Positions 10,396 through 19,390 are shown, counted from the first letter of the stretch. The stretch: DNA of 37,662 bases from an uncultured Microbacterium sp. (GCF_913776565.1 NZ_CAJYPF010000031.1:1-37662); one strand, 5' to 3'. A program made the numbers and translations. The notes: generated from the sequence alone by a model not told the origin.

Positions 10396-10430
10396 GCCGC
10401 TCGTCGCACCGTTCGCGCCGCTCATCGCAC
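10396..10430 (+). promoter_or_regulatory. candidate LytTR-type operator upstream of cstA (direct repeat, 21-bp period)
   Basis: GCCGCTCGTCGCAC (10396-10409) and GCCGCTCATCGCAC (10417-10430), 13/14 identical, starts 21 bp apart. Confidence 0.5.
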
Positions 10431-10434
10431 GACC

Positions 10435-10469
10435 GAGGGATGCCGCCCCGACGGGGGTCGGCATCCCTC
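10435..10469 (+). terminator. strong hairpin between the GNAT gene and cstA (terminator or leader/promoter structure)
   Basis: GAGGGATGCCG (10435-10445) pairs perfectly with CGGCATCCCTC (10459-10469); inner CCCC-GAC-GGGG stem. Confidence 0.5.
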
Positions 10470-10510
10470 TAATGTTCGGCGAGTCCGCAGAGCCGCGAAC
10501 AGGAGACCCC

Positions 10511-12775
10511 ATGAGTGCATCCGTCGACGACGACGTCGTCACCGATCCGAACCTTCCGCCCGTCGCGGTGCCGCCCGACAGGCTCGAGAGCCGCTGGACA
10601 CCGGCGAAGATCGCCCTGTGGATCGGTATCGCCCTGTTGGGCGGCCTCGGCTGGACGATGCTCGCCATCGTGCGCGGCGAGACGGTGAACGCGATCTGGT
10701 TCGTGTTCGCGGCCGTCTGCACCTATCTGATCGGCTATCGCTTCTACTCGAAGGTGATCGAGCGCTACCTCACGCGCCCCGACGATCGCCGCGCGACCCC
10801 CGCCGAACGCAAGGCCGACGGCAAGGACTTCGTCCCCACCGACCGGCGCGTGCTCTACGGTCACCACTTCGCCGCGATCGCCGGGGCCGGTCCGCTCGTG
10901 GGCCCCGTGCTCGCCGCGCAGATGGGCTACCTGCCCGGCACGATCTGGATCATCGTCGGCGTCATCCTCGCCGGCGCGGTGCAGGACTACCTCGTGCTGT
11001 TCTTCTCGATGCGTCGCGGCGGCCGCACCATCGGCCAGATGGCGCGCGACGAGCTCGGCAAGATCGGCGGTACCGCGGCGATCCTCGCGAGCCTGCTCAT
11101 CATGCTGATCATCGTCGCGATCCTCGCCCTGGTCGTCGTGAACGCGCTCGGCGAGAGCCCGTGGGGTGTCTTCAGCGTGTCGATGACGATCCCGATCGCC
11201 CTCTTCATGGGCCTGTATCTGCGCTACATCCGTCCGGGCCGGATCACCGAGATCTCGATCATCGGGTTCGTGCTGCTCATCGGCGCGATCGTGGCGGGCG
11301 GCTGGGTCGCCTCGACCGAGTGGGGCTACGCGGCCTTCCATCTCGACCGCTCGGTCATCGCGTGGGGCATCATCATCTACGGCTTCGTCGCCGCGGTCCT
11401 TCCGGTGTGGCTGCTCCTGGCCCCGCGCGACTACCTGTCGACGTTCATGAAGGTCGGCGTGATCGTCATGCTCGCCGGGGCCATCGTCCTGGTGCGCCCC
11501 GAGATCTCGGTGCCGGCGTTCAGCGAGTTCGCCGGCGGCCAGACCGGTCCGGTCTTCTCGGGTCCGATCTTCCCGTTCCTGTTCGTGACCATCGCGTGCG
11601 GTGCGCTGAGCGGTTTCCACGCGCTCATCGCCTCGGGCACGACGCCCAAGCTCGTCGAGAAGGAGCGCCAGACCCGCTTCATCGGCTACGGCGGCATGCT
11701 CATGGAATCGTTCGTCGCGATCATGGCCCTCGTCGCTGCGCTGTCGATCGACCGCGGCATCTACTTCGCCATGAACTCCTCGCCGGCGGCCACGCTCGGC
11801 ACGGTCGAGGGGGCGGTCGCGTTCGTGAACGGCCTGGGGCTCGCGGGCGTCAACCTGACGCCCGACATGCTCACCTCCACCGCCGCGGCGGTGGGCGAGA
11901 GCTCGATCGTCTCGCGCACCGGCGGCGCTCCGACGCTGGCGCTGGGACTCGCGCACATCATGCAGCAGGCCCTGGGCGGTCAGGCGATGATGGCGTTCTG
12001 GTACCACTTCGCGATCATGTTCGAGGCGCTGTTCATCCTGACGGCGGTGGATGCCGGCACCCGCGTGGCCCGTTTCATGCTCCAGGATTCGATCGGCACC
12101 GTCATCCCAAAGTTCAAGGACCTGTCGTGGCGGCCCGGCGTCTGGATCTGCACCGCGGTGATGGTCGCGGGCTGGGGCTCGATCCTCATCCTCGGCGTGA
12201 CCGACCCGCTGGGCGGCATCAACACCTTCTTCCCGCTGTTCGGCATCGCCAACCAGCTGCTCGCTGCGATCGCGCTCGCCGTCGTGCTGGCGATCGTCGC
12301 CAAGCGCGGTCGTCCGTATTTCCGCTGGCTGTGGATCGTGGCGCTGCCGCTGGCCTTCGCCGCGGTGGTGACGATCACGGCATCCATGTACAAGATCTTC
12401 TCGCCGGTCCCGGCGGTCGGGTACTGGGCCAACCACTTCGCCTTCCGCGGGGCGCTGGCCGAGGGCAAGACCGAGTTCGGTACGGCCAAGAGCGTCGCGG
12501 CGATGGAGGCGGTCGTGCGCAACACCTTCGTGCAGGGCGTGCTGTCGGTGATCTTCGTGACGCTGGCGATCGTCGTGATCGTCATGGCCGTCATCGTGAC
12601 GGTCCGGGCGCTGCGCGCGGGCGGCGGCGAGAACCTCGAGGACGCACCCGTGCCCTCGCGGCGGTTCGCGGCCGCGGGCTTCCTCGCCACGAAGGAGGAG
12701 CGCGCGATCGAGAAGCAGTGGGAGAGCCTCCCCTCCGATCACCCCGACCGGCCGACTGCGTCGTCGCACCACTGA
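10511..12775 (+). CDS. cstA: CstA-family carbon starvation protein / peptide-pyruvate type transporter
   Basis: ATG preceded by AGGAG; many TM segments; YGHHFAAIAGAGPLVGPVLAAQMGYLPG, GAVQDYLVLFFSMRRGGRTIGQMARDELG, SGFHALIASGTTPKL. Confidence 0.95.
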   Translation: MSASVDDDVVTDPNLPPVAVPPDRLESRWTPAKIALWIGIALLGGLGWTMLAIVRGETVNAIWFVFAAVCTYLIGYRFYSKVIERYLTRPDDRRATPAERKADGKDFVPTDRRVLYGHHFAAIAGAGPLVGPVLAAQMGYLPGTIWIIVGVILAGAVQDYLVLFFSMRRGGRTIGQMARDELGKIGGTAAILASLLIMLIIVAILALVVVNALGESPWGVFSVSMTIPIALFMGLYLRYIRPGRITEISIIGFVLLIGAIVAGGWVASTEWGYAAFHLDRSVIAWGIIIYGFVAAVLPVWLLLAPRDYLSTFMKVGVIVMLAGAIVLVRPEISVPAFSEFAGGQTGPVFSGPIFPFLFVTIACGALSGFHALIASGTTPKLVEKERQTRFIGYGGMLMESFVAIMALVAALSIDRGIYFAMNSSPAATLGTVEGAVAFVNGLGLAGVNLTPDMLTSTAAAVGESSIVSRTGGAPTLALGLAHIMQQALGGQAMMAFWYHFAIMFEALFILTAVDAGTRVARFMLQDSIGTVIPKFKDLSWRPGVWICTAVMVAGWGSILILGVTDPLGGINTFFPLFGIANQLLAAIALAVVLAIVAKRGRPYFRWLWIVALPLAFAAVVTITASMYKIFSPVPAVGYWANHFAFRGALAEGKTEFGTAKSVAAMEAVVRNTFVQGVLSVIFVTLAIVVIVMAVIVTVRALRAGGGENLEDAPVPSRRFAAAGFLATKEERAIEKQWESLPSDHPDRPTASSHH

Positions 12776-12782
12776 GGACCCC

Positions 12783-13034
12783 ATGATGACCCGCATGGAT
12801 GCCACGGCCCCCGGCACGGACGACGACCGCGGCCGGACGCTGCGGTGCCGCCTGGCGCGGGCGGGCCGTGGCATCCGGTGGTACGTGACGACCCTCATGG
12901 GCGACCGCGCGTACGACGTCTACGTCTCGCACCTGCGCGCGCACCACCCCACGGCGACGCCGCTGACCGAACGGCAGTTCTGGCGCCAGCGGTCGGACGA
13001 GCAGGACCGTGATCCCGGCGCGCGCTGCTGCTGA
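12783..13034 (+). CDS. YbdD/YjiX family small protein
   Basis: Directly downstream of cstA; MGDRAYDVYVSHLRAHHPTATPLTERQFWRQR. Confidence 0.85.
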   Translation: MMTRMDATAPGTDDDRGRTLRCRLARAGRGIRWYVTTLMGDRAYDVYVSHLRAHHPTATPLTERQFWRQRSDEQDRDPGARCC

Positions 13035-13035
13035 G

Positions 13036-13050
13036 TAGGCTGCCAGGATG
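13036..13050 (+). promoter_or_regulatory. candidate leaderless -10 element for the histidine kinase
   Basis: TAGGCT (13036-13041) then 6 nt then ATG (13048). Confidence 0.35.
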
Positions 13051-14220
13051 CTCGACGCACCGGTGCTCGCGGGCGCCGTCGGCGTGATCGTCGGGGCGGC
13101 GCTGACGCTCGCCCTCGTGCTCACTCGCCGGTACGCGTTGGGCTCGCGCGACCTGGGCAGCGACGCCGACCGGGCCACCCACCGCACGCTCCACGTCGCG
13201 GCCGCCGCGGCCGCGGCGCTGCGCGGGGGCCGCGACGAGCCCGATGCGGCGCGCGCGGCCAGGCACCTGCGCGTGCTGCTCGGCGCCGAGGCCGTCGCGA
13301 TCGTCGAGACCGCCGCCGACCGCGTCGCCCTCGACGGTCCCGCGGCGCTCGAGGCCTCGGCCCGCCGCGTCGCGGCGCGCGTGTACGACTCCGCTCGCCG
13401 TCAGGTGTTCTCCGAGCGCGACAGCGCCGCCGTGGGCGCCCCGATCGTCGTCGACGGGCGGGTGTGGGGTGCGGTCGTCGCCTTCGCCGACGAGGCCCGG
13501 GCGCCCCTCGTGCGGGCGACCGGGGACGTCGCCGACTGGTGCGCTGCGCAGATCGAGCTCGCCGGTCTGGACGCCTCGCGCGCCGCGCTGGCCGAGGCGG
13601 AGCTGAAGGCGTTGCGCGCCCAGATCAGTCCGCACTTCATCTACAACGCGCTCACGGCGATCGCCTCGTTCATCTCGACCGACCCGCCGCGGGCGCGCGA
13701 CCTGGTCCTCGAGTTCGCGGACTTCACGCGCTACTCGTTCCGACGTCAGGGCGAGTTCACGACGCTGGCGGAGGAGCTGCGCAGCATCCATTCGTATCTC
13801 GAACTGGAGCGCGCGCGCTTCGGCGACCGTCTCACGGTGCGCCTGAGCATCGCCCCCGAGACGCTCGCGACCGTCATCCCGTTCCTGTCGGTGCAGCCCC
13901 TGATCGAGAATGCCGTGCGCCACGGGCTCGAGCCCGGGGAGCGCGGGGGCGTGCTGACGGTGTCATCGGTCGACGCCGGGACGCACACCGAGGTCATCGT
14001 CGACGACGACGGGGTGGGCATGGATCCCGACGAGCTGGCGGCCCTGCTCGATCTCGACGCGTCGTCGTCGCACGTGGGACTGCGAAACGTCGACGCGCGC
14101 CTGCGCCAGCTGTACGGTCCGGCCGGGGGTCTCGTCGTCGAGACGAACATCGGCGCGGGCACCTCGGTGCGTCTGCGCGTCCCGAAATCGCAGCCGCAGC
14201 ACGAGACGGTGCGCTCGTGA
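13048..14220 (+). CDS. LytS/YehU-like sensor histidine kinase with one TM and a GAF-like region
   Basis: His_kinase motif LRAQISPHFIYNALTAIASFI; HATPase motifs IENAVRHGLEPG and DDDGVGMDP. Confidence 0.88.
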   Translation: MLDAPVLAGAVGVIVGAALTLALVLTRRYALGSRDLGSDADRATHRTLHVAAAAAAALRGGRDEPDAARAARHLRVLLGAEAVAIVETAADRVALDGPAALEASARRVAARVYDSARRQVFSERDSAAVGAPIVVDGRVWGAVVAFADEARAPLVRATGDVADWCAAQIELAGLDASRAALAEAELKALRAQISPHFIYNALTAIASFISTDPPRARDLVLEFADFTRYSFRRQGEFTTLAEELRSIHSYLELERARFGDRLTVRLSIAPETLATVIPFLSVQPLIENAVRHGLEPGERGGVLTVSSVDAGTHTEVIVDDDGVGMDPDELAALLDLDASSSHVGLRNVDARLRQLYGPAGGLVVETNIGAGTSVRLRVPKSQPQHETVRS

Positions 14221-14921
14221 GCGTCGTCGTCCTCGTCGCCGACGACGAGGCACCCGCCCGCGCCGAGCTCGCGACGCTGCTCTCGGCCGATCCGCGGGTC
14301 GACACGGTCTGCACGGCCGCCGGTGGGGCCGAGGCGCTGCGGATCCTCGAGGGTGGCGGCATCGCCGTGGCCTTCCTCGACATCCACATGCCGGGGCTGA
14401 ACGGCTTGGATCTCGCGCGAGCTCTCGCGGTTCTGCGCGCGCGTCCCGCGGTGGTGTTCGTGACCGCCGACGATGCGGGAGCCGTGCAGGCATTCGACCT
14501 CGAGGCGGTCGATTACGTGCTCAAGCCCGTCCGGGCGGAGCGACTGTCACGGGCGCTGGGTCGTGCCCTCTCTTCGCCCGCGGATGCCGAGCCGCCCGGC
14601 GACGAGACGATCCCCGTGACCGTCGGAACGACGACGCGTATCGTGCGCCGCTCGGAGGTGCGGTGGGTGCAGGCCAACGGCGACTACTCGCGTCTGTACA
14701 CCCCGTCGGGAGAGCATCTGGTGCGGGCGCCCCTGTCGGACCTGGCCGACCGCTGGGCCGACGCGGGGTTCGTGCGCGTGCATCGCTCGTATCTGGTGCA
14801 CCGCGCGGCGGTCGTCGAGGTTCGCCTCGCCGGCTCGACTCCCACGGTCGTCCTGCCCGGGATCGAGCTGCCGGTCAGCCGGCGTCTCGTGCCCGCCGTG
14901 CGCGAGGCGCTGCTGCGATGA
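14217..14921 (+). CDS. LytTR-type response regulator
   Basis: GTG start overlapping the kinase stop; receiver VADDEAPARAEL and FLDIHMPGLNGLDLA; LytTR domain EVRWVQANGDYSRLYTPSGEHLVRAPLSDL and VRVHRSYLV. Confidence 0.92.
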   Translation: MSVVVLVADDEAPARAELATLLSADPRVDTVCTAAGGAEALRILEGGGIAVAFLDIHMPGLNGLDLARALAVLRARPAVVFVTADDAGAVQAFDLEAVDYVLKPVRAERLSRALGRALSSPADAEPPGDETIPVTVGTTTRIVRRSEVRWVQANGDYSRLYTPSGEHLVRAPLSDLADRWADAGFVRVHRSYLVHRAAVVEVRLAGSTPTVVLPGIELPVSRRLVPAVREALLR

Positions 14922-14964
14922 CCCGCGCGCGACGAGCCGACCGCGTCGGCGGGGGAGGGATGCC

Positions 14965-15357
14965 ATGACCCCCGATCCGCGTCCCCCGCAGCGCGTGCGG
15001 GTCACGGCATCCACCGCGGGTCGCGTCTCACGCCCGGCGACGCGGGGATTCGCACTGCCGGGACGGGTCGCCGACGAGGCCGAGGCGGTCTTCTCGCGGG
15101 GACTCGTGCGCGCGCAATTGCGTCTGGCGCTCGGGTGCGTGTCGGCGTTCGTCGTGGTCGCGGTGGTGCTGACGGGGGTGATCGCGGCTCTGCCGACCCT
15201 GGGCGATCCGGTGCTGTGGGCGGTGCCCCTGTCGTGGCTGCTGCACGCGTACGGGTTCTACCCCGTCATCCTCGTCTTCGCGCTCATCTACGTCCGGGCC
15301 GCGGCCCGCAACGAGCGCCGCTACCGGCAGCTCGCCGAGTCGGGGCCGGCCTCGTGA
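14965..15357 (+). CDS. small two-TM membrane protein preceding the symporter (DUF485-like accessory)
   Basis: Two hydrophobic segments; position directly before an SSS symporter, as with DUF485-type partners. Confidence 0.6.
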   Translation: MTPDPRPPQRVRVTASTAGRVSRPATRGFALPGRVADEAEAVFSRGLVRAQLRLALGCVSAFVVVAVVLTGVIAALPTLGDPVLWAVPLSWLLHAYGFYPVILVFALIYVRAAARNERRYRQLAESGPAS

Positions 15358-16808
15358 ACCCCGTCTTCGACCTCGCGGCGGTCGGTGCGCTCGTCGTGAT
15401 CACCGCGGTGCTGGGCTTCGCCGGCATCCGCACCTCGCGCACGCGCAGCGACTTCTTCGTCGCGTCGCGCAGCGTCGGGAGCGTGTGGAACGCCTCGGCC
15501 ATCAGCGGCGAGTACCTGTCGGCCGGAACGTTCCTGGGGCTCGCCGGTCTGGTGCTGCTGTCGGGGGCCGAGGGGTTCTGGTTTCCGATCGGCTACGCGG
15601 CGGGATATCTGCTGGTGCTGCTGTTCGTCGCGGCGCCGCTGCGCCGCAGCGGGGCGTACACGATCCCCGATTTCGTCGAGGCGCGACTGGAGTCGCGGGC
15701 CGTCCGGCGGGTGACGAGCATCGTCGTGCTCGTCATCGGGTGGCTGTACATCGTGCCGCAGCTGCATGGCGCGTCCCTCGCCCTGGGCGTGGTCGCCGAC
15801 GTCCCGTCGTGGGTGGGCGGGGTGGTGGTCGCGGTCCTCGTCGCGGGGATCGTGGCCGCGGGAGGCATGCGCGCCATCACGGCGGTGCAGGCCTTCCAGT
15901 ACTGGCTCAAGCTCACGGCGCTCCTCGTGCCCGCGGTGTTCCTGCTGGTCGCGCTCGCCGGCGACGGGGCCGCGATCGATTCGGCGCGGGTGTTCCCGGT
16001 CGAGAGCGGACCCGGCGCCCTCGACGCGTATGCGACGGGGTCGCTGCTGCTCGCTCTGCTGCTCGGCACGATCGGTCTACCGCACGTGCTGGTGCGCTTC
16101 TACACGAGTCCTGACGGGGCATCGGCGCGACGCACGACGGTGGCGGTGATCGTGCTGATCGGGGCGTTCTACGCCGTCTCGTCGACCATGGGGCTCATCG
16201 CCCGCGTGGTCGCTCCCGACCTCGCCGCCCCCGGCGTCGCCGACACCGTGGTGCTCGCCCTGCCGTCGCGGCTGTTCCCCGGTCTGACCGGGGAGTTGCT
16301 GACGGCGCTGCTCGTCGCCGGAGCGTTCGCTGCGTTCCTGGCGACGTCGTCGGGGATCATCGTGTCGCTCGCGGGGGTGGTGAGCCAGGACGTGTTCGGC
16401 GGCGGCGTGCGATCGTTCCGTCTGTCGGCGGTGCTGTGCACGGTCGTGCCGCTGGTCATCGCGCTGCTGACGCAACCCGCGGGCCTGGTGTCGAGTGTGG
16501 GGCTCGTGTTCGTCTTCGCGGCCTCGACGCTGTCGCCGGTGCTGCTGCTGGGCGTGTGGTGGACGCGGCTGACAGCGCGCGGCGCGGTGGCGGGCATGGT
16601 CGTCGGGGCGGTGTCGTGCGGGGCGGCGCTGCTGGCCGGCGCCGCGCTGCGCGACGCGGGTGGCTGGGCCGTGCTCTTCACGCAGCCCGCCGCGTGGACC
16701 ATTCCCCTGACGACCGCGGTGATCGTGCTGGTGTCGCTGGCCGATCGCGGCCGTGTGCCGCTGCGCGTCGACCGGTACCTGGCGCGGCTGCACACTCCCG
16801 ACGTGTGA
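15354..16808 (+). CDS. sodium:solute symporter (SSS family, ActP/MctP-like)
   Basis: GTG start overlapping the upstream stop; SRTRSDFFVASRSVGSVWNASAISGEYLSAGTFLGLAGL; about 13 hydrophobic segments. Confidence 0.88.
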   Translation: MNPVFDLAAVGALVVITAVLGFAGIRTSRTRSDFFVASRSVGSVWNASAISGEYLSAGTFLGLAGLVLLSGAEGFWFPIGYAAGYLLVLLFVAAPLRRSGAYTIPDFVEARLESRAVRRVTSIVVLVIGWLYIVPQLHGASLALGVVADVPSWVGGVVVAVLVAGIVAAGGMRAITAVQAFQYWLKLTALLVPAVFLLVALAGDGAAIDSARVFPVESGPGALDAYATGSLLLALLLGTIGLPHVLVRFYTSPDGASARRTTVAVIVLIGAFYAVSSTMGLIARVVAPDLAAPGVADTVVLALPSRLFPGLTGELLTALLVAGAFAAFLATSSGIIVSLAGVVSQDVFGGGVRSFRLSAVLCTVVPLVIALLTQPAGLVSSVGLVFVFAASTLSPVLLLGVWWTRLTARGAVAGMVVGAVSCGAALLAGAALRDAGGWAVLFTQPAAWTIPLTTAVIVLVSLADRGRVPLRVDRYLARLHTPDV

Positions 16809-16819
16809 GGTCCGACCCG

Positions 16820-16845
16820 CGGCGGTACGGTTCGGCCGCCGTTTT
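16820..16845 (+). terminator. intrinsic terminator downstream of the symporter
   Basis: CGGCGG (16820-16825) / CCGCCG (16836-16841) followed by TTTT (16842-16845); lies between convergent genes. Confidence 0.55.
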
Positions 16846-16846
16846 C

Positions 16847-17362
16847 TCAGCCGCGCGCGCGGTGGCGCCGCACGGCGGCGCGGTTGGCGCAGCGCACCGA
16901 GCAGTACCGCTGCCGCCCGTTTCGGGTGACGTCGACCACCACACGCGTGCAGGGCTCCGCCGCGCATCGTGCGAGGCGGTCCATGCCGCGGGTGACGAGG
17001 TGCAGCGACGTGCCGACCGAGATCACCGCGGCGAGCACGCGGGGGAGTTGCTCGTCACTGTCGCGATAGTGCAGGTGCCAGCCCTCGCCGTCGTGGTTCG
17101 TCAGTCGCGGGTATGCCGTCACGGCGGCCATCTGGGCGTTCAGCAGAGTCGCGCGCGTGTCATCGTCGGGGGCGTCGACGATGCGCAGCCAGTCGTCGAT
17201 CACGGCGCGCGTACGCGCATGATCGTCGCATGCCTCGGGAAACGTCATCGTCATCCCCAACTCGCGCGTGCGGGCCTCGATGCCATCGCGGTCGTCCGGC
17301 CACTCGTTCGCCAGCGAGGCGGCCAGCAACACGGCGTACTCCCCGTAAGGGTTGAGATGCAT
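16847..17362 (-). CDS. CGNR zinc finger domain transcriptional regulator-like protein
   Basis: C-terminal RCAAEPCTRVVVDVTRNGRQRYCSVRCANRAAVRRHRAR zinc-finger signature. Confidence 0.85.
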   Translation of the reverse strand: MHLNPYGEYAVLLAASLANEWPDDRDGIEARTRELGMTMTFPEACDDHARTRAVIDDWLRIVDAPDDDTRATLLNAQMAAVTAYPRLTNHDGEGWHLHYRDSDEQLPRVLAAVISVGTSLHLVTRGMDRLARCAAEPCTRVVVDVTRNGRQRYCSVRCANRAAVRRHRARG

Positions 17363-17387
17363 AACGGCATTACATCACGCTGGGTGC

Positions 17388-17630
17388 ATGACCGCCCCAC
17401 GCCTTCTCCCCACCGCCGGAACGGCATCCGTCCACGAGCACGCGTGGGTCACGGAGTCGTCGCACGTCACGAGCGGGGGTCGCGTGCACTACGTCCGGTG
17501 CATGACGTGTCCCGCCCGCCGGGTCGACGTGACCTCGCCGGCCTGGCTGCCGCCGTCGGCGGCCTCGCGCGTGTGCGGAGTCGCTGACGTCCGGTCCACA
17601 GGCGCCGCACCGGACGGCGGCGCACGGTAG
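17388..17630 (+). CDS. small hypothetical protein
   Basis: 80-aa frame MTAPRLLPTAGTASVHEHAWVTESSHVTSGGRVHYVRCMTCPARRVDV with one CxxC, divergent from the CGNR gene. Confidence 0.5.
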   Translation: MTAPRLLPTAGTASVHEHAWVTESSHVTSGGRVHYVRCMTCPARRVDVTSPAWLPPSAASRVCGVADVRSTGAAPDGGAR

Positions 17631-17658
17631 CGTCGAAGGGACCGTCGACGGAGGACGC

Positions 17659-19284
17659 ATGCTGGTTCTGAGCCTGATCGCCGCGATCGCGGCAGCATTG
17701 CTCGCGCCCGTGCTCGCGCTGCACGTCTGGTACGCCATCGGCCTGTCGCGCGTGCTCGAGACGCGGGGAGCCGAGCGGTGGCGCGCCTGGGTGCCGCTCG
17801 TGAACGACGCCGAGATCTTCCGGCTGGGTGGCATCGACCCCGTGCGTGCGGTGCTGCTGGTCGTGCCGGTCGTGAACATCTACGCCCTCGTACTCAAGGC
17901 GCGCGCCGCCCATCGCCTGGGAACGGCGGTGGGCCGCGGCGCCGGTACCACCGCCCTCGCGCTGCTGCTGCCTCCGGTGTGGGCGCAGGTCCTGGCCGCT
18001 CCCGAGAGGGCGACGGATGCCGAGCCCCCCGCGCCCGGGCCGCAGCGGCGGACCGAGACTCCGGCGTCCCCCGCGCCCGAGGCCGCCGGTCCGATCACCG
18101 CCGTGCCCGGGACGATCGCGGCAGCGGCCGGGGGACGTGCGTCGACCGGCGAGCCCGTCGTCGCCCCCGCCCCGGTCGTCCTTCCCGGGCCGGTCGAGAT
18201 CGCGCCCGCCCGGCCCGCGTCCGAGGAGTCACCCGTCGAGGATGCCTCGGCGGCCGCAGCGTCGTCGGAGCGTCGTGCACCGTCGGCGGGCCTTCCTGCC
18301 GGTGTCGACAGCACGTCGGTGCGACGTATGCCGTCGCCGGGCGCCGCGGAGCTGCCCGCCGATGACGACGACACGTCTTTGCGTGGTGCACCGTTGTCGG
18401 GCGCCGCGGAGCTGCCCGCCGATCTCGAGAACACCTCGCTGCGCCGGACGCCGCAGACCGCTCCGGCGTCGGCAGCCGTGTCGGTTCCGGCTTCGGAGGG
18501 CGCGGACGTCCCCACGCGGCGCTCGCCGCGCACCGTCGCGACGGACCTCCCCGCAGATCTCGAGGCCACCTCGCTGCGCCGGACACCCCAGACGGCGCCC
18601 GCCGGGTCGCCGGCATCCGCCGACCCGAACGCATCCGTCGAGCGGACGGCATCCGCCGAGCCGTCGGCGCCCGCCGAGCCGTCGGCATCCGCCGAGCCGT
18701 CGGCATCCGCCGGGTCGTCGGCATCCGCCGAGCCGTCGGCGCCCGCCGGGTCGCCGGCATCCGCCGGCACGCCTGGCACCCCCGCGACGACGTCGCGTCC
18801 TGTCGACGCCGTGGCCGGGACGCCGGCCCCCACCGTCGATCGGGTCGACGAGACCACGGACTCCACCGACACCACGGTGGGTGCGGGGGTGGGCGAGGCC
18901 GCAGCGCCGGTCGAGGAGCAGACGCAGACCGTCCGCCCTCGTTCCCGGCGCCGAGGGGAGTGGACGCTCGATCTTCCCGACGGCACCCGTGTGCCGCTGA
19001 CGAGCCGGACGGTCCTGCTCGGGCGAAAGCCCGTCGCCCTCGACGAGTCGGTGCAGGCGGTCCCGATCGCCGATCGCACGCGGACGGTCTCCAAGCAGCA
19101 CGCGCGCCTGGAGTGGACGGTCACGGGCTGGACGGTGACCGACCTCGACTCCACCAACGGCGTGACGCTCGTCCACGACGACGGCCGGACGGAACGCCTC
19201 ACCGCCGGATCGACCGCGATCGCTCCGAGCCGGTTCCGCCTCGGCGACGCGCACCTCGACTTGCGACCCGCTGCCTCGTCCTGA
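17659..19284 (+). CDS. membrane (DUF5684-like) protein with long repetitive linker and C-terminal FHA domain
   Basis: N-terminal TM region AWVPLVNDAEIFRLGG...LVVPVVNIYALV; Ala/Pro/Ser repeat linker; FHA motif LLGRKPV...RTVSKQHARLEW...DLDSTNGV. Confidence 0.85.
   Translation: MLVLSLIAAIAAALLAPVLALHVWYAIGLSRVLETRGAERWRAWVPLVNDAEIFRLGGIDPVRAVLLVVPVVNIYALVLKARAAHRLGTAVGRGAGTTALALLLPPVWAQVLAAPERATDAEPPAPGPQRRTETPASPAPEAAGPITAVPGTIAAAAGGRASTGEPVVAPAPVVLPGPVEIAPARPASEESPVEDASAAAASSERRAPSAGLPAGVDSTSVRRMPSPGAAELPADDDDTSLRGAPLSGAAELPADLENTSLRRTPQTAPASAAVSVPASEGADVPTRRSPRTVATDLPADLEATSLRRTPQTAPAGSPASADPNASVERTASAEPSAPAEPSASAEPSASAGSSASAEPSAPAGSPASAGTPGTPATTSRPVDAVAGTPAPTVDRVDETTDSTDTTVGAGVGEAAAPVEEQTQTVRPRSRRRGEWTLDLPDGTRVPLTSRTVLLGRKPVALDESVQAVPIADRTRTVSKQHARLEWTVTGWTVTDLDSTNGVTLVHDDGRTERLTAGSTAIAPSRFRLGDAHLDLRPAASS
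18336..18780 (+). repeat. in-gene tandem repeats in the FHA-protein linker
   Basis: 25-nt exact repeat GGGCGCCGCGGAGCTGCCCGCCGAT at 18339-18363 and 18399-18423 (60-bp period); then 18-bp (6-aa SASAEP-type) repeats about 18609-18780. Confidence 0.85.
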
Positions 19285-19360
19285 CCGGCGGCGCTGCGCG
19301 CGTCGCCAGGCACGGTGGCCCTGCCGCGCCGCCGGCCCGCGCGGCCGCGCCTCTCCGCAC

Positions 19361-19390
19361 GCGAGACAGCGTCCCGCGAGACAGCTTCCC
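19361..19390. repeat. 15-bp tandem duplication abutting the palindromic element
   Basis: GCGAGACAGCGTCCC (19361-19375) and GCGAGACAGCTTCCC (19376-19390). Confidence 0.85.

Noticed and set aside
10469-12898. 809-aa minus-strand and 858-aa plus-strand alternative ORFs over cstA
   Set aside because: Arg/His-rich shadow frames; the 10511-12775 frame encodes recognisable CstA
17363-17387. 25-bp gap between CGNR and small-protein starts as a special bidirectional promoter
   Set aside because: Start of the small protein is uncertain; too little sequence to support a specific regulatory claim
18601-18780. CRISPR-like array from the regular repeats
   Set aside because: Short 18-bp in-frame coding repeats without spacers, inside the FHA-protein linker; no cas genes
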